Shown one piece after another: positions 15,974-25,043 of a stretch of DNA of 64,000 nt. The position numbers and the translations under genes were made by a program. The stretch's first letter is position 1. Each line of letters opens with the position of its first letter. The stretch spans positions 3,807,001-3,871,000 of the forward strand of contig JAQISU010000115.1 in assembly GCA_029339505.1 (NCBI GenBank), in the 5' to 3' direction. The stretch comes from Unio delphinus (Eukaryota > Mollusca > Bivalvia > Unionida > Unionidae). Under the pieces are notes generated by a model. The model was not told the origin of the DNA. It saw only the letters and a program-made list of their open reading frames with translations, and ran no database searches.

Positions 15974-17338
15974 TTATGATTTCACAAATAGACTAATTTG
16001 TAAAACTTCCTCTTGTAAATCAATCAGATTATTAGACTGGTCAGTGAGTTTGAAATTAATTCTGGTTAATGAATTATTATGACATCGCATATAGACTGGA
16101 TTCACCGGGGACTCAATTATTAAAAACCCTGGAGGAGCTGTTGGTGCAAATGAATACAAAATATATCCCTGCTGAGCTTGATTTGATCGTTCTAAATTTA
16201 TTTGATAGCTTCCTTCGATCACATCACATACTAAATTGAGCGCAATCACCGTTGAAATATTCACATTGAACGGAGCAATATGCCTGCCACCACCATCTGG
16301 GTCATTATTGTGTGTCAGGATTTTTATTTCCGGTGATGCTGTTTTTTTCCACGTATCATGGATTTTTTTGAAACCTTCATCGATGGCATCACTGAGAGAT
16401 TTTTGTAGTTCTAAGAGATTATATCCTGGTAGATTGAATTCGGAAATATTTTCTACACTTATATGATATTTTGTCGTAAATTCTATTTTCGTGTTTGGCT
16501 GTCTGGCAAGGGCTACCTCTCGTATAATTAGTGAATGAAATATATAAATGTCACTGAGGATTCTGTTACATGTTTCTATGACGCTGATAAATTCATCTCG
16601 GGTGAGAGAGCCGGATTTAAGGGATATTAACAATAACGAAATATCGTTATTGAATGCTGTGAAGTTTTCAGTGATTTTATCCTGTCGAGTTATGTAGTAT
16701 TTCTCCCCTCCCTTATCTATCTTTTCAGTGAAAAAAATCAATTTGTCATAATCTCTATAACTCTTTACTGGATTATCAGATTTTGTCCTGTCGGTGATAT
16801 AATCAGTTTTTTGTGGTTCTGGTAATTTAACGGTTTTTCCACCGGGTGGTAATTCAGGCCATCCTAGTACGGTTCTAATAGAACTCTGATAGATATCTAC
16901 GACGTATCCTTCTGTGCTTATTTCAATGGCAGATGATAGTGTCGGCACATGAACTGTTATAGCTATTTTTGACTCTACTCCAGTAATCGATTTTATTCTA
17001 CGCGCGAATTCATCATTGATTTGTTCAATTTGATATGATCCGGTTGGTATGGAAACAACATTCCAGTCTGGGGTACCGTCGGGTTTATTCTTATTTGCAA
17101 ATACCAGTGAATTATTGGGTTGTTGACCACCAAATGATTTTGACCTAATATTTGGCCAACTGTGGTATACTCGTAATTTTGCTAGCGCTATCTCCTTCAC
17201 TGGGACCGGAGAGGGGAAATTCACACTGAATTCTGGATTCGTTGAGGTTATTGAGATCATGCTTGTTTGTACTTGGTTTGTGTTCTCCACTATTTGTTGA
17301 AGTAATTCCATCTGTGTTGTCATTGTTATTATACTCAT
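15974..17338 (-). CDS. Penton/minor-capsid candidate
   Basis: Intact 454-residue frame. The N-terminal half has the pattern seen next to capsid genes in invertebrate Maverick-like elements: a beta-rich stretch SVNFPSPVPV, then IALAKLRVYHSWPNI, a NNSLVF block, and PTGSYQIEQIN about 100 residues in. The C-terminal 110 residues (GGGRHIAPFN to SLFVKS) are highly conserved in element 2. I infer a virion-surface jelly-roll protein of penton type from position and pattern; no structure was tested. The reading frame starts inside the membrane-hairpin gene, overlapping it by up to 194 bp. Methionine 10 aligns better with the element 2 protein start. It is the last gene before the terminal repeat. Confidence 0.6.
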   Translation of the reverse strand: MSIITMTTQMELLQQIVENTNQVQTSMISITSTNPEFSVNFPSPVPVKEIALAKLRVYHSWPNIRSKSFGGQQPNNSLVFANKNKPDGTPDWNVVSIPTGSYQIEQINDEFARRIKSITGVESKIAITVHVPTLSSAIEISTEGYVVDIYQSSIRTVLGWPELPPGGKTVKLPEPQKTDYITDRTKSDNPVKSYRDYDKLIFFTEKIDKGGEKYYITRQDKITENFTAFNNDISLLLISLKSGSLTRDEFISVIETCNRILSDIYIFHSLIIREVALARQPNTKIEFTTKYHISVENISEFNLPGYNLLELQKSLSDAIDEGFKKIHDTWKKTASPEIKILTHNNDPDGGGRHIAPFNVNISTVIALNLVCDVIEGSYQINLERSNQAQQGYILYSFAPTAPPGFLIIESPVNPVYMRCHNNSLTRINFKLTDQSNNLIDLQEEVLQISLFVKS

Positions 17339-17792
17339 GTTTTTGTACTTCTAATTTTGACATCGCAGAATCATATATATCTACCATCGCTGAAAACTCA
17401 CTCTCTGATATAATTGTATCATCGAGCGATGACGATATCAATGAGGATAATTGCGAGTATGCAGTGGACACAACATGAAATTGAATTATGTAGTCTTGTA
17501 GTTTCCGTTGGCTGCATGAGGATATTTTTTTTGTGATTATTGAAATTATTCCAGCGATTGTTGTTGCCGCAGAAATGCAAATTGGAACAGCTATCGGGGC
17601 CATCATTGTCACTAAAGACAGTATAATACCAGCTCCGGTGATTACACCACTCACAGCGTACACAGTAACATCAATTGCGGTAATTCTCCTGCGATATTTT
17701 TTAATTTTCAATTCATACTCCTCAGACAAGGTTTTGAGTCTAGTTTGATATTCTCTGACCTGATCATAGCGATATTGCGATGATGAAATCAT
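17145..17792 (-). CDS. Membrane-hairpin protein (unknown function)
   Basis: 215 residues. A basic, coiled-coil-like N-terminus (residues 10-40) precedes a hydrophobic hairpin (about 42-90) rich in Val, Ile, Ala and Gly. A conserved SSCSQ(R/K)KL segment follows, then a helix containing the IS(E/D)xEFS motif near residue 130. This layout matches a conserved uncharacterised protein family found in invertebrate Maverick-like elements. The tail is low-complexity (Asn, Ser, Thr). Two membrane passes could act in the virion or in membrane penetration; that is inference. The 3' end overlaps the penton candidate in another frame, as also happens in element 2. Confidence 0.65.
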   Translation of the reverse strand: MISSSQYRYDQVREYQTRLKTLSEEYELKIKKYRRRITAIDVTVYAVSGVITGAGIILSLVTMMAPIAVPICISAATTIAGIISIITKKISSCSQRKLQDYIIQFHVVSTAYSQLSSLISSSLDDTIISESEFSAMVDIYDSAMSKLEVQKHEYNNNDNTDGITSTNSGEHKPSTNKHDLNNLNESRIQCEFPLSGPSEGDSASKITSIPQLAKY

Positions 17793-17821
17793 TTTTATTT
17801 TAAATACGCTATCGTTTTCAA

Positions 17822-18757
17822 TTACGATTTACTTAAATCCGCAACGAATTCCACATACCACGTTGTTGTAACCCTAACCAAATTTTTATCAGTAGCTATT
17901 AACGTGAACTGTTCAGTTGTATCCTTGTCGATGATCGTTGAAATCGTATTATTGACCCCGGATGAACTGGACGATGAAATATTAAATTGAGTCGTTCTCA
18001 CTATTGTTAATCGATAAATACCCTTAACTGTTGCAGTGATGTCTAATTTGTTGGTTTCAGGTGTCCACTCAAATGATCCGTGTTGGATTGTGTATACTAC
18101 ATTGTTGGTTTTCGCATGAGGAATTTTTGTTTTTTCAATGACTGTTATCATCCTCGAAAGATCACCTTTGACGTCTTCGATGAAGTTTTTCGTCTCATCG
18201 ATGGATTTTTTAATATCAGGGAGTTTTAGTTCAATTTTATCGAATGTAGTTCCAATAAATTTATCAATGATATTTCTACGAAATGCGGTAAACTGTTTTA
18301 TGTGTTCTTCAGTTTTAGATTGAAGTGTTGCTAGTTCTAACGCAGAATCGTTGAGAGTTTTAAATCGATCTGTAATCGTCGAAAAAAGTACACCCGGTTT
18401 GAGTTTACCCTGATCGGAAAATAACGCGATAGTATTCTCGATTGCGTTTTGTTGTTTAATCAAAATATCATCCAGAGAAATATTACTGGTTTTCAATTTA
18501 CCCTGATCGGAAAATAACGCAACGGTGTTCTCGATTGCGTTTTGTTGTTTAACCAAAATATCATCCAGAGAAATATTACTGGATTTCAATTTACCCTGTT
18601 TGTCTTGAAATACAACTATTTCATTCGGGTCAACACTTGTTAAGTTCAACGTCTCAGCGATTTCATCTTTAATTTTTTTTTTTATATCCTTGATAGAATC
18701 AGGAGTTGCAGTGTCATCGGGTTTGGGTTTCAGAGGTCTTCCCCAAATATCAATCAT
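17822..18757 (-). CDS. Fibre-like virion protein with internal repeats
   Basis: 311 residues. After a conserved N-terminus (MIDIWGRPL) come tandem units of about 31 residues (KLKSSNISLDDIL, then KLKTSNISLDDIL and a partial third). A heptad-rich helical region follows to about residue 210, and then a beta-rich C-terminal domain (VVYTIQHGSFEW to WYVEFVADL). A shaft of repeats plus a terminal globular domain suggests a trimeric attachment fibre, but no known fold was recognised from sequence alone. The matching gene in element 2 has a differently expanded repeat region, in keeping with a fast-evolving host-contact protein. It lies between the protease and the membrane-hairpin gene, 6 and 29 bp away. 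Confidence 0.55.
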   Translation of the reverse strand: MIDIWGRPLKPKPDDTATPDSIKDIKKKIKDEIAETLNLTSVDPNEIVVFQDKQGKLKSSNISLDDILVKQQNAIENTVALFSDQGKLKTSNISLDDILIKQQNAIENTIALFSDQGKLKPGVLFSTITDRFKTLNDSALELATLQSKTEEHIKQFTAFRRNIIDKFIGTTFDKIELKLPDIKKSIDETKNFIEDVKGDLSRMITVIEKTKIPHAKTNNVVYTIQHGSFEWTPETNKLDITATVKGIYRLTIVRTTQFNISSSSSSGVNNTISTIIDKDTTEQFTLIATDKNLVRVTTTWYVEFVADLSKS

Positions 18758-18763
18758 GATATT

Positions 18764-19177
18764 TTATATATCTCTCTCTAAAAAGCGATTACTAGTGTAG
18801 TCATTTACGACAATGTGTGGTGATTTTCTAGGTGCTGAAATAGCGTCAAGGACATTTAATACTTCACTGCCGCATATTGGTGGGTCATTGATTTGTTGTG
18901 TTGGTAGCGTAGAATACCAAGTCTTCATTGGAAGGGTTTTTATATAACGCATAAATTCTTTTGGTGGGGCTAATCCATATGAATCAAAATAGACAATCCC
19001 ACGTGGATCAATAGCGTATGCAACCCAGTGAGTTCCAGGTCCGGTGCTGTTATCGAGATTAATAATACCTGTTTCAGTTTTGTTTGGTTGATGTGGTAAT
19101 TGATCTTTCATAAAAACACCTCTGAAATTTTTAATCACTAGTTTTTTAGCCGCATCCATTAAATCAAAATTGGACAT
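18764..19177 (-). CDS. Adenain-like maturation cysteine protease (C5/Ulp1 fold)
   Basis: Expected to cleave virion precursor proteins during maturation. From the methionine at 19177 the protein is 137 residues. It shows the family signature: GTHWVAYA (His50), YFDSYG (Asp65), the Gln94/Gln95 region and PPICGSEVL (Cys102), in the order His-Asp-Gln-Cys of adenovirus-type proteases. The frame is open upstream to 19303, but that extension runs into the repeats at the end of the preceding gene. The start at 19177 (MSNFDL) matches element 2 and leaves a 20-bp gap. No internal break was seen. Adenain itself is about 200 residues, so this is a compact version. Confidence 0.85.
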   Translation of the reverse strand: MSNFDLMDAAKKLVIKNFRGVFMKDQLPHQPNKTETGIINLDNSTGPGTHWVAYAIDPRGIVYFDSYGLAPPKEFMRYIKTLPMKTWYSTLPTQQINDPPICGSEVLNVLDAISAPRKSPHIVVNDYTSNRFLERDI

Positions 19178-19197
19178 GGGAACCACAGACTCCTCAA

Positions 19198-19737
19198 TTA
19201 ATAAACCGTTCCTGGTAGTCTCAGGCCTGATCCGTGAACGGATCTCCCGCTGTACCATGAATACGGGGTTCCTGGTAGCCTTAGACCCTTTCCGCTGTAC
19301 CATGAATACGGGGTTCCTGATAGTCTTAGACCCAATCCGTGAACGGATCGTCTCTTTTTTTTATATCCTTGTCCAGCTGCCTTCTTAAGTGCCATTCCTG
19401 CTGCAGTACCAACGGCTCCTAACGCCGCTGCTTTAGCCACTGCTGGGGCTGCTGCTGCAATCAATGCTGGTATTGCAGCTAACAATGGAAATATACCGCC
19501 TGTTTTAATCATATTTTTGATAGCAGCCGCAGAAAGAGTAATCTGAACACCTTTTTTGGCTGCAAGTGCATCATTGAAATGTTTCACCTGACGAGTTGTC
19601 AGCGATAATTTATTTGCACCACCAGTCATTTGGTTGGGTTTCAACGTGATTGTGGTTCCACATTTTTTAGCCGATTCTGATTGCAATTTTTTGATTTGAC
19701 CAGGAGTTAACGTAACACTAATAACACTATATGACAT
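19198..19737 (-). CDS. Core/pVI-pX-like minor virion protein
   Basis: 179 residues. The N-terminus (MSYSVISVTLTPGQIKKLQ, then TTITLKPNQMTGG and SLTTRQVKHFNDA) matches a pattern found in minor virion proteins of invertebrate Maverick-like elements. A GGIFPLLAA hydrophobic Ala/Gly-rich segment (about 95-135) follows, then a basic KKKRR patch and a C-terminus with three near-repeats of GLRLxGTPYSWYSG. The Leu-x-Gly-x pattern is reminiscent of adenain cleavage sites but lacks their second glycine. A membrane-active or DNA-condensing role is inferred by analogy with adenovirus pVI/pX. It lies immediately upstream of the protease gene. Confidence 0.6.
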   Translation of the reverse strand: MSYSVISVTLTPGQIKKLQSESAKKCGTTITLKPNQMTGGANKLSLTTRQVKHFNDALAAKKGVQITLSAAAIKNMIKTGGIFPLLAAIPALIAAAAPAVAKAAALGAVGTAAGMALKKAAGQGYKKKRRSVHGLGLRLSGTPYSWYSGKGLRLPGTPYSWYSGRSVHGSGLRLPGTVY

Positions 19738-19786
19738 TATATATAATTGATTGATTCTAATTCAATGAAAAATCGAGAAAAATCGT

Positions 19787-21200
19787 TCAAAGATTTTCTA
19801 CTGGGGCATCTACCACTCTCATTCTTCCACCAACACCTTCGAGTAGCATTGATTTATCACTGAGAATGACAGCAACCGCTCTATAATCAGCAGCACCAAC
19901 AGGACGATTCACATTAGCTCTAAAGTGTATATCAACAACTGACTGTCTTGTCAAATCGAGATGTTCCAGTGAGAAGTAATAGATCGGATAGAGGCTTTTA
20001 AAATCCAATTGTGATATTTGCAAACCAGTATCCACATTTTGATCGCGTGCCATAAATGACAACAGACGATGGTAAACTCGTGCAATATGATTTTCTGTGT
20101 AATTAAGTTGTATATCCTCAGATGGTTCCTGCTGGCCGTTTATTCTCAGTGAGACGTCTTTCACACCTAATTGATCAAATATCATATGACTTCGTTGTTG
20201 ATTGCCAACTCGTGTGTTATCCTGTAACGCAATAAATATATGACGTGGCGCAGAAACGCCTTGTTTTGATGCTAGGTTCCAAGTGAATAACCCGTTGATA
20301 TTTGATTGTTTCACATCTGTACTCACGGTTAGCCAACTTAGTAATGATTTTCCTCCTTGGTCCATAAATGATAGTAATCGTCCTTCTGCGGTGATTGCTG
20401 GAGTCAACACTGGCATCCACAATGATATTTTTGTTAAATTGACTTTACCAGCATCAGCATTGGGGGCTGCAGCATCTACTGGAATCCTCCAAATTGCATC
20501 ATTATCATCACTTTTTCGTACAAGCGATACTGTATGCTTCGCCCCGTAGATAACTTTTCTGACGTTTCTACAGAATCCAAATATGTGATGCAGTGGAATC
20601 GCGCATGAAAATGATTTACGCTCTCCTTGCAACATTGCGTTTCGTGTTGCAGCTCCTAGATTGAAATTAGGATCGTGGTTTATAATCATATCCTCGATAC
20701 CAGCAGGGGTATTATCACGTTTTTTTTGGTTGTCCTACAACAAATGGATTTCCTCCAGCGGTATTCTTACCATCTTTTGCAAACATCATAGACGGACCAG
20801 CCGATCTTGTATAATCATCAGAATATCTCGCTAACCCTATGATTGTTGTGGCCACATCAACTTCACGGTCAATGGACTCAATTTCTTTTCCATCAATGAG
20901 ATATCTAGCACTCTCAAATAGCGCCATAATACCATTATTGACAAAACCGACTTGAGTGCCAGCTGGATACGGTGCTGGTACAGCAGTAGTATCAGCAGCT
21001 GTTACAATTTCTCCTTCTACTTCAATAAACGCTTCACAAGGCAAAAAGTATTTACTGGTATCATGAACTTGAAGTTCAATTCTTGCTCGACTATTTGAGT
21101 CTATGGCATGATAGGCGTAATATTGATAATCGCGTACAGAATCATCCTTGCCAACTGGGGCATCTATATCAAACGCTGGATCACGTGACTTTTTGAACAT
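19787..21200 (-). pseudogene. Major capsid protein (double-jelly-roll type), frameshifted
   Basis: Main shell protein. The N-terminal part (21200-20715, 161 residues) contains NNGIMALFESARYLIDGKEI and GLARYSDDYTRSAG, which match the family signature of LFxRIxYxLxGxEIES and LLKYPDDFxxSxG. The C-terminal part (20689-19787, 300 residues) contains IPLHHIFGFC and KVIYGAKHTVSLVRK. The two parts lie in different frames and meet at a run of eight A (T on the plus strand) near 20719-20726, where element 2 reads through in one frame. The break is therefore a homopolymer indel: a real mutation or an assembly error. Total length (about 465 residues) fits the family. Confidence 0.85.
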
Positions 21201-21269
21201 TTTATTCTATTTATCAGAGTCTAAATCGTGAAATCCTAGGGATTTTCATCGTAAACGATTTTTCCATTT

Positions 21270-21701
21270 TCATCCTCGTAGTTTTTTAAAGCCACTTCCT
21301 GCTATCATGTTTGCAATATTGCTTTGGTCCCCTTGATTTACCATCGACGCTAGTTTTTCATCTACTGCGTTATTTATAATTTTACTAACACTTGCAGGCA
21401 TTTCTTCTGTAGACGGTAACGGTTTCTTTTTTCGTCTCACTAATGATGTTATTTTATCCTTCGCAGTTGAAAACGCTTTCCCGGCAAGATCTCCAACAGT
21501 ACTAATACCCTTATCACGAATAACATCAATGGCTTTCATTGATAACTGTTTAGCTAACGGCATCACTTTCGGGGCCATTCTTGAAAAGAATCCTAAAATG
21601 GTATTGCCGAGGCCATCTCCATAGTATGCTTTATAAACTGGAAACCGTGAATTAACTACATAGACGGGGGTTGGTTTATCATGATTGTAATGGATGATCA
21701 T
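21270..21701 (-). CDS. Minor virion protein candidate
   Basis: Intact 143-residue frame. It begins with VYVVNSRFPVYKAYYGDGLG, followed by a Gly/Leu-rich segment (NTILGFFSRMAPKVMPLAKQL), an amphipathic helix IDVIRDKG and a basic VRRKKK stretch at about residue 90. A small protein with a glycine-rich amphipathic start followed by basic residues, just upstream of the capsid gene, is typical of these elements and is usually treated as a minor capsid or core component. The element 2 homologue at 47595 is intact and of similar length (147). No enzyme motif. Confidence 0.55.
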   Translation of the reverse strand: MIIHYNHDKPTPVYVVNSRFPVYKAYYGDGLGNTILGFFSRMAPKVMPLAKQLSMKAIDVIRDKGISTVGDLAGKAFSTAKDKITSLVRRKKKPLPSTEEMPASVSKIINNAVDEKLASMVNQGDQSNIANMIAGSGFKKLRG

Positions 21702-21734
21702 TATTATAAAAACAATAGTGTTTTCAATTGTTAT

Positions 21735-22720
21735 TTAATCACTATGATACCCATTTGCTAACTCGTCAATGAAATCTCGATATGTTTTGATATCCATGAT
21801 ACCGCCGGCAAATAACCGTCTACAGATATCAGCTGCTTCATTAATTATTTCTGGAGAGTTATTTCCAGCTCGGAATCCTCCTACAAGAACATCTAATCGT
21901 GATATATCATTGATAACACTATCAGGACAAGTGTTTCCAATCCTTGGATTTTGCAGTCCACTTCCGCTATAACCAGCTGCTTCATCTAGTTTTTCTAAAC
22001 CCGTTTCTTGTAAATAATCATCATCATCATCATCATCAGGTGGTAGTTGTTGTTTTTTTTGTCTTCTTGTTTGTCTACGTGTTGGTGTTTGACGTTTTAG
22101 TTCTTGCCGTTCTTCTATTTCTCGTTGTCGCTCTTCTATTTGTTCTCTTTTATAATTACTAATTCCCTTTTTAAATTCCTTGTATCCTATCTCATCCTTA
22201 TTCAAACGACCAATCCCTTTATTTAGTTTATACAAATAATCGAACCAATCATTACTTGATATTCTATCATTTTTATACTCGTCCTTTAAAAAATCTTTTT
22301 TTGAATTATAGCTTTGAGCAGCAAAATTACCAAAGGCTTGATAATCCTTTGATTTCAATAAACTAGGTTTTTTATTAATATTTTCGCATGATCAGTAAAT
22401 TTATTCAACAGAGAAACAGTCGTTTTTTTCGGATCAGTTTTTTCAGTTTGTTCAGTTTGTTCAGTTTTCGCTGCTAGTTTTTCAAGCTCACCAATAACAG
22501 ATTTTCCCGTCTCGGGACCATCTCCCAGTAAAGCACGCTCTACCCCTTTCGTTGCTGTGGTTACTGGTTTAAACAACTCTTCAGACCCCAGAGCAAAATC
22601 AGTTTGTAAACTCTGTCGTTGTTGCAGTTTATTTCTTACAGAGTCGCGAATTGGTATAAATTTCTTAATTGCATCTAGTCGCTCACGAGCCAATCGGGTT
22701 GTTAATGCTTCATTGACCAT
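21735..22720 (-). pseudogene. Conserved virion-arm gene, split in two frames (unknown function)
   Basis: The upstream half (22720-22355, 121 residues) starts MVNEALTTRLARERLDAIKK and is helical and charged. The downstream half (22358-21735) lacks an ATG at its start and continues with a Lys/Glu/Arg-rich helix, an Asp run and a conserved C-terminus (RLDVLVGGFRAGNNSPEI, then AADICRRLFAGGIMD). Element 2 keeps sequence across the junction in one frame, so this was one gene of about 330 codons, broken here by a frameshift near 22357. The C-terminal AGNxS motif resembles a short conserved block in related elements. Its role is unknown; a scaffold or core protein is possible. Confidence 0.6.
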
Positions 22721-23258
22721 TATTTGAAATCAGAAACCATTTTTCAATTGTAAAACAATTTTTCCCATCGATGATTCCATCCTTAACGGTCCAATTTTTT
22801 ATTGCTGTGAAATATTTTTATTTTTTATCCATTGATTTTGCCTGTTTTGGTGCCATTTTGGTGGTTTTCAGTTGAAAATCTCAAAGAGATTTTACAGTCA
22901 AGTAGTCGATTTTACATGGGATTTTCCATAAGGAAAAGCTGTTAAAACTCATTTTTGATGATTTTTAGCCATTTTTCATCAATTTTTGCCTGTTTTCAGT
23001 GATGTTTGGTCATTTTTCATCGATTTTCATCAAAAAACCTCGTAGGGTCAAGTAGTCGATTTCCATAGAGAAAAGTTCTTAAAAGTTAGGATTCTATTTT
23101 ATTTTGCAGTGTGAAATATTTTCACTGATTCAATCAAAAAATGAAAATCTCAAGGAGATTTTACTGTCTGACAAAATCTTTTGAGGGTCGGTCAATCAAA
23201 ATAGTTCATTTTCTTGAATTAACGCTCGTAAGTTTCTAATTTTAGAATTAACTTCCTT
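22721..23258. other. AT-rich spacer in the element 1 virion arm
   Basis: No gene seen. The spacer is rich in repeated GATTTTTCAT-like blocks and two copies of TCAAGTAGTCGATTT. Short self-complementary blocks of the type AAAATCTC-AAGGAGATTTTA could form hairpins. A related spacer occurs in element 3 after 63810. It may act as a transcript end or promoter for the gene at 22720. Confidence 0.5.
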
Positions 23259-23552
23259 TTACAATTCATATTCGTTACCCAATTCTTTTCGTATTCCTTC
23301 CACGATAGTATATAACGGAACAAACACACCTACTTCACTGGAAAATGCAAGAGAGTCTCGAATAGAATTTTGAATTTTTTTGATGAGTGCATATTTCTTT
23401 GGTAACATATACTTGTTAGTGCTAACTCCGTATTCTATATCCTGAAAATCCGACTTGATTTGATCAGGATTTAACCCATCTGACAATTTAATATTCTGAT
23501 TTTTCAATTTTGCAATTTCAACTATGATGCTATTCATAATTTCAGAATTCAT
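23196..23552 (-). pseudogene. Small helical protein, nonsense-interrupted (unknown function)
   Basis: Orthologous to the intact 118-residue genes at 63453 (element 3) and 45663 (element 2). The first 97 residues are open; then a TAA at 23259-23261 stands where element 3 has AAA (lysine), and the frame continues to the expected end at 23196. The protein is predicted to be mostly helical (EIMNSIIVEIAKLKNQNI, then IQNSIRDSLAF, IVEGIRKELG) with no recognised domain. It lies downstream of the iterated TATATA-rich array. Confidence 0.6.
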
Positions 23553-23584
23553 ATATGATAATACATATTTCTAATTCATTTTTT

Positions 23585-23812
23585 AAAAATAAATGAGCCG
23601 TTAGTATTTTTAAAATTCAGTCTGTATATATAAATATCTTTTTTAAAAATTCAGTCTGTATATATAAATATCTTTTTTAAAAATTCAGTCTGTATATATA
23701 ACTATCTTTTTTAAAATTCAGTCTGTATATATAAATATCTTTTTTAAAAATTCAGTCTGTATATATAACTATCTTTTTTAAAATTCAGTCTGTATATATA
23801 AATATAAATGCA
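23585..23812. repeat. Iterated 33-36 bp array with TATATA cores (element 1)
   Basis: Seven or so copies of a unit with ATTCAGTCTGTATATATAAA followed by ATATCTTTTTTAAAA. It lies directly upstream of the minus-strand gene at 23552. Element 3 carries the same array at 63166-63410. The repeated TATATATA could serve as multiple TATA boxes or as a replication iteron; that is inference. Confidence 0.85.
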
Positions 23813-24044
23813 GACAAAAATAAATAACAACCATGATGAGCGTTTATCAGTCATTTGGCCCCCTTGATATAGGCCACTGTGTCTTTCATAGGGTTCTTTC
23901 TATGAGTATTTCCATTTTTTTTTCTGAGATTTCTTCGATCTCGATTTGACACTATTTGGCCGGTAATTCATTTTTGAACACCATACGGGGCTACCCAAAT
24001 GTGACGGAGAGCTAATTACATCCATGGATGTTATTTATTTTAGG

Positions 24045-24272
24045 TCATTTATATTTACATTCACCGGAAACATATTCCCCTAAGAGTGAATCTAACTCGT
24101 CAAATAACGGGTTAGAATCACAAGAGGGTATGTTTACGTGAAATGACCTAGAGGTTACATATATACGACAACACATCTTTGGAACTCCTTGGTTGCCTTC
24201 ACATCCAAGTAAGCCCAAAGGAAACCCGAAACATACATCTCCGGAAGGGAGGCCTAACGTGGCAAACGCCAT
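24045..24272 (-). CDS. 75-residue hypothetical protein of elements 1 and 3
   Basis: The frame starts MAFATLGLPSGDVCFGFPLG and contains four cysteines in its first half, a basic middle and an acidic end (ELDSLLGEYVSGE). The element 3 copy at 62582 differs by a single residue, but the two elements are so similar overall that this alone does not prove selection. Element 2 has only two broken fragments of the same sequence. A CRE palindrome lies about 30 bp upstream of the ATG. No family recognised; possibly not a real gene. Confidence 0.4.
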   Translation of the reverse strand: MAFATLGLPSGDVCFGFPLGLLGCEGNQGVPKMCCRIYVTSRSFHVNIPSCDSNPLFDELDSLLGEYVSGECKYK

Positions 24273-24300
24273 CTTAGACCGCCCAGAAGATATGCTTGGG

Positions 24301-24310
24301 GTGACGTCAC
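24301..24310. promoter_or_regulatory. CRE/ATF palindrome GTGACGTCAC
   Basis: A perfect 10-bp palindrome with the TGACGTCA core of CREB/ATF sites, just upstream of the 24272 gene. The same site is at 62544-62553 in element 3, and TGACGTCA occurs twice in element 2 (45321 and 45570). CRE sites are common in animal-virus promoters. Confidence 0.55.
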
Positions 24311-24548
24311 AACATATACTTAATTAAGGACAGCACAAATACCGTATATATTTCCACTCGAGTGTTGTGGCAAATTGTAGGTATACATATACTTAATTAA
24401 CTTAATTAAGGACAGCACAAATACCGTATATATCTCCATTCAGATTGTAGGTATACATATACTTAATTAACTTAATTAAGGATGGATTATAATTCAATGA
24501 TGATGTAATGATGATGGGACGGCACAGACATCACAAACATGAAACGAC

Positions 24549-24696
24549 GGGGCTGATTTTCAAAGGCCAATTCGACCAATCAAAGCAACCCATGAAATTA
24601 AACCCGGTTGCATGATTGAGTAAAAGTCAACCACGCACACGTGTCAATGGCGTGGGTTATTTTTTGACTGGTCGGATTGGCCTTGAAAGCCCCAGC
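24549..24696. repeat. Conserved imperfect inverted repeat with CCAAT boxes (element 1)
   Basis: Left arm GGGGCTGATTTTCAAAGGCC then AATTCGACCAATCAAA; right arm TTTGACTGGTCGGATTGGCC then TTGAAAGCCCC. The arms are about 35 bp around a loop of about 80 bp. The same structure is at 44851-44994 and 62141-62287. CCAAT/ATTGG boxes lie in both arms, and a TATA box lies about 20 bp to the right. Confidence 0.75.
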
Positions 24697-24714
24697 TTTA
24701 AACCTTTCATTTAG

Positions 24715-24723
24715 TATATAAGG
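24715..24723 (+). promoter_or_regulatory. TATA box (TATATAAGG), first promoter module
   Basis: It follows the CCAAT-containing inverted repeat. The same sequence is conserved in reverse in element 3 (62114-62122). Transcription would run rightwards toward the polymerase, though no start site can be shown. Confidence 0.5.
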
Positions 24724-25043
24724 TGACTAATACAGCAGCGTCAATCCACAGAGTGTGTTATTTTATTTTCTTGAATTACTTGTTAATGGTGCTTCACAGT
24801 ATTTAAATGAGACAGAATATTTGCATAAAGCACTAAAAAAAAAGAATATAATCGTTTGAAAACATTTTATATTTGATTTCTTTTCTAATTAATTATAGCC
24901 CAAGCCGCTGAATCACAATTTAAGGGGAAATAACCCACGCCATACTGTAATGTAATTTTTATAGATGTAGCCGCTCTCTAGGGGCATTTGTACATCTTTT
25001 ATAGGTGCCATGTCGGCATCCTCTTTTTTTTTAAATCTTTATT

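Noticed and set aside
21944..22162. His-rich, Val-rich plus-strand frame
   Set aside because: Antisense shadow of an Asp run and charged helix in the minus-strand virion-arm gene.
24045..24272. Near-identity of this small frame in elements 1 and 3 as proof of selection
   Set aside because: The two elements are near-identical throughout, so conservation here says little; it is kept only as a low-confidence gene.
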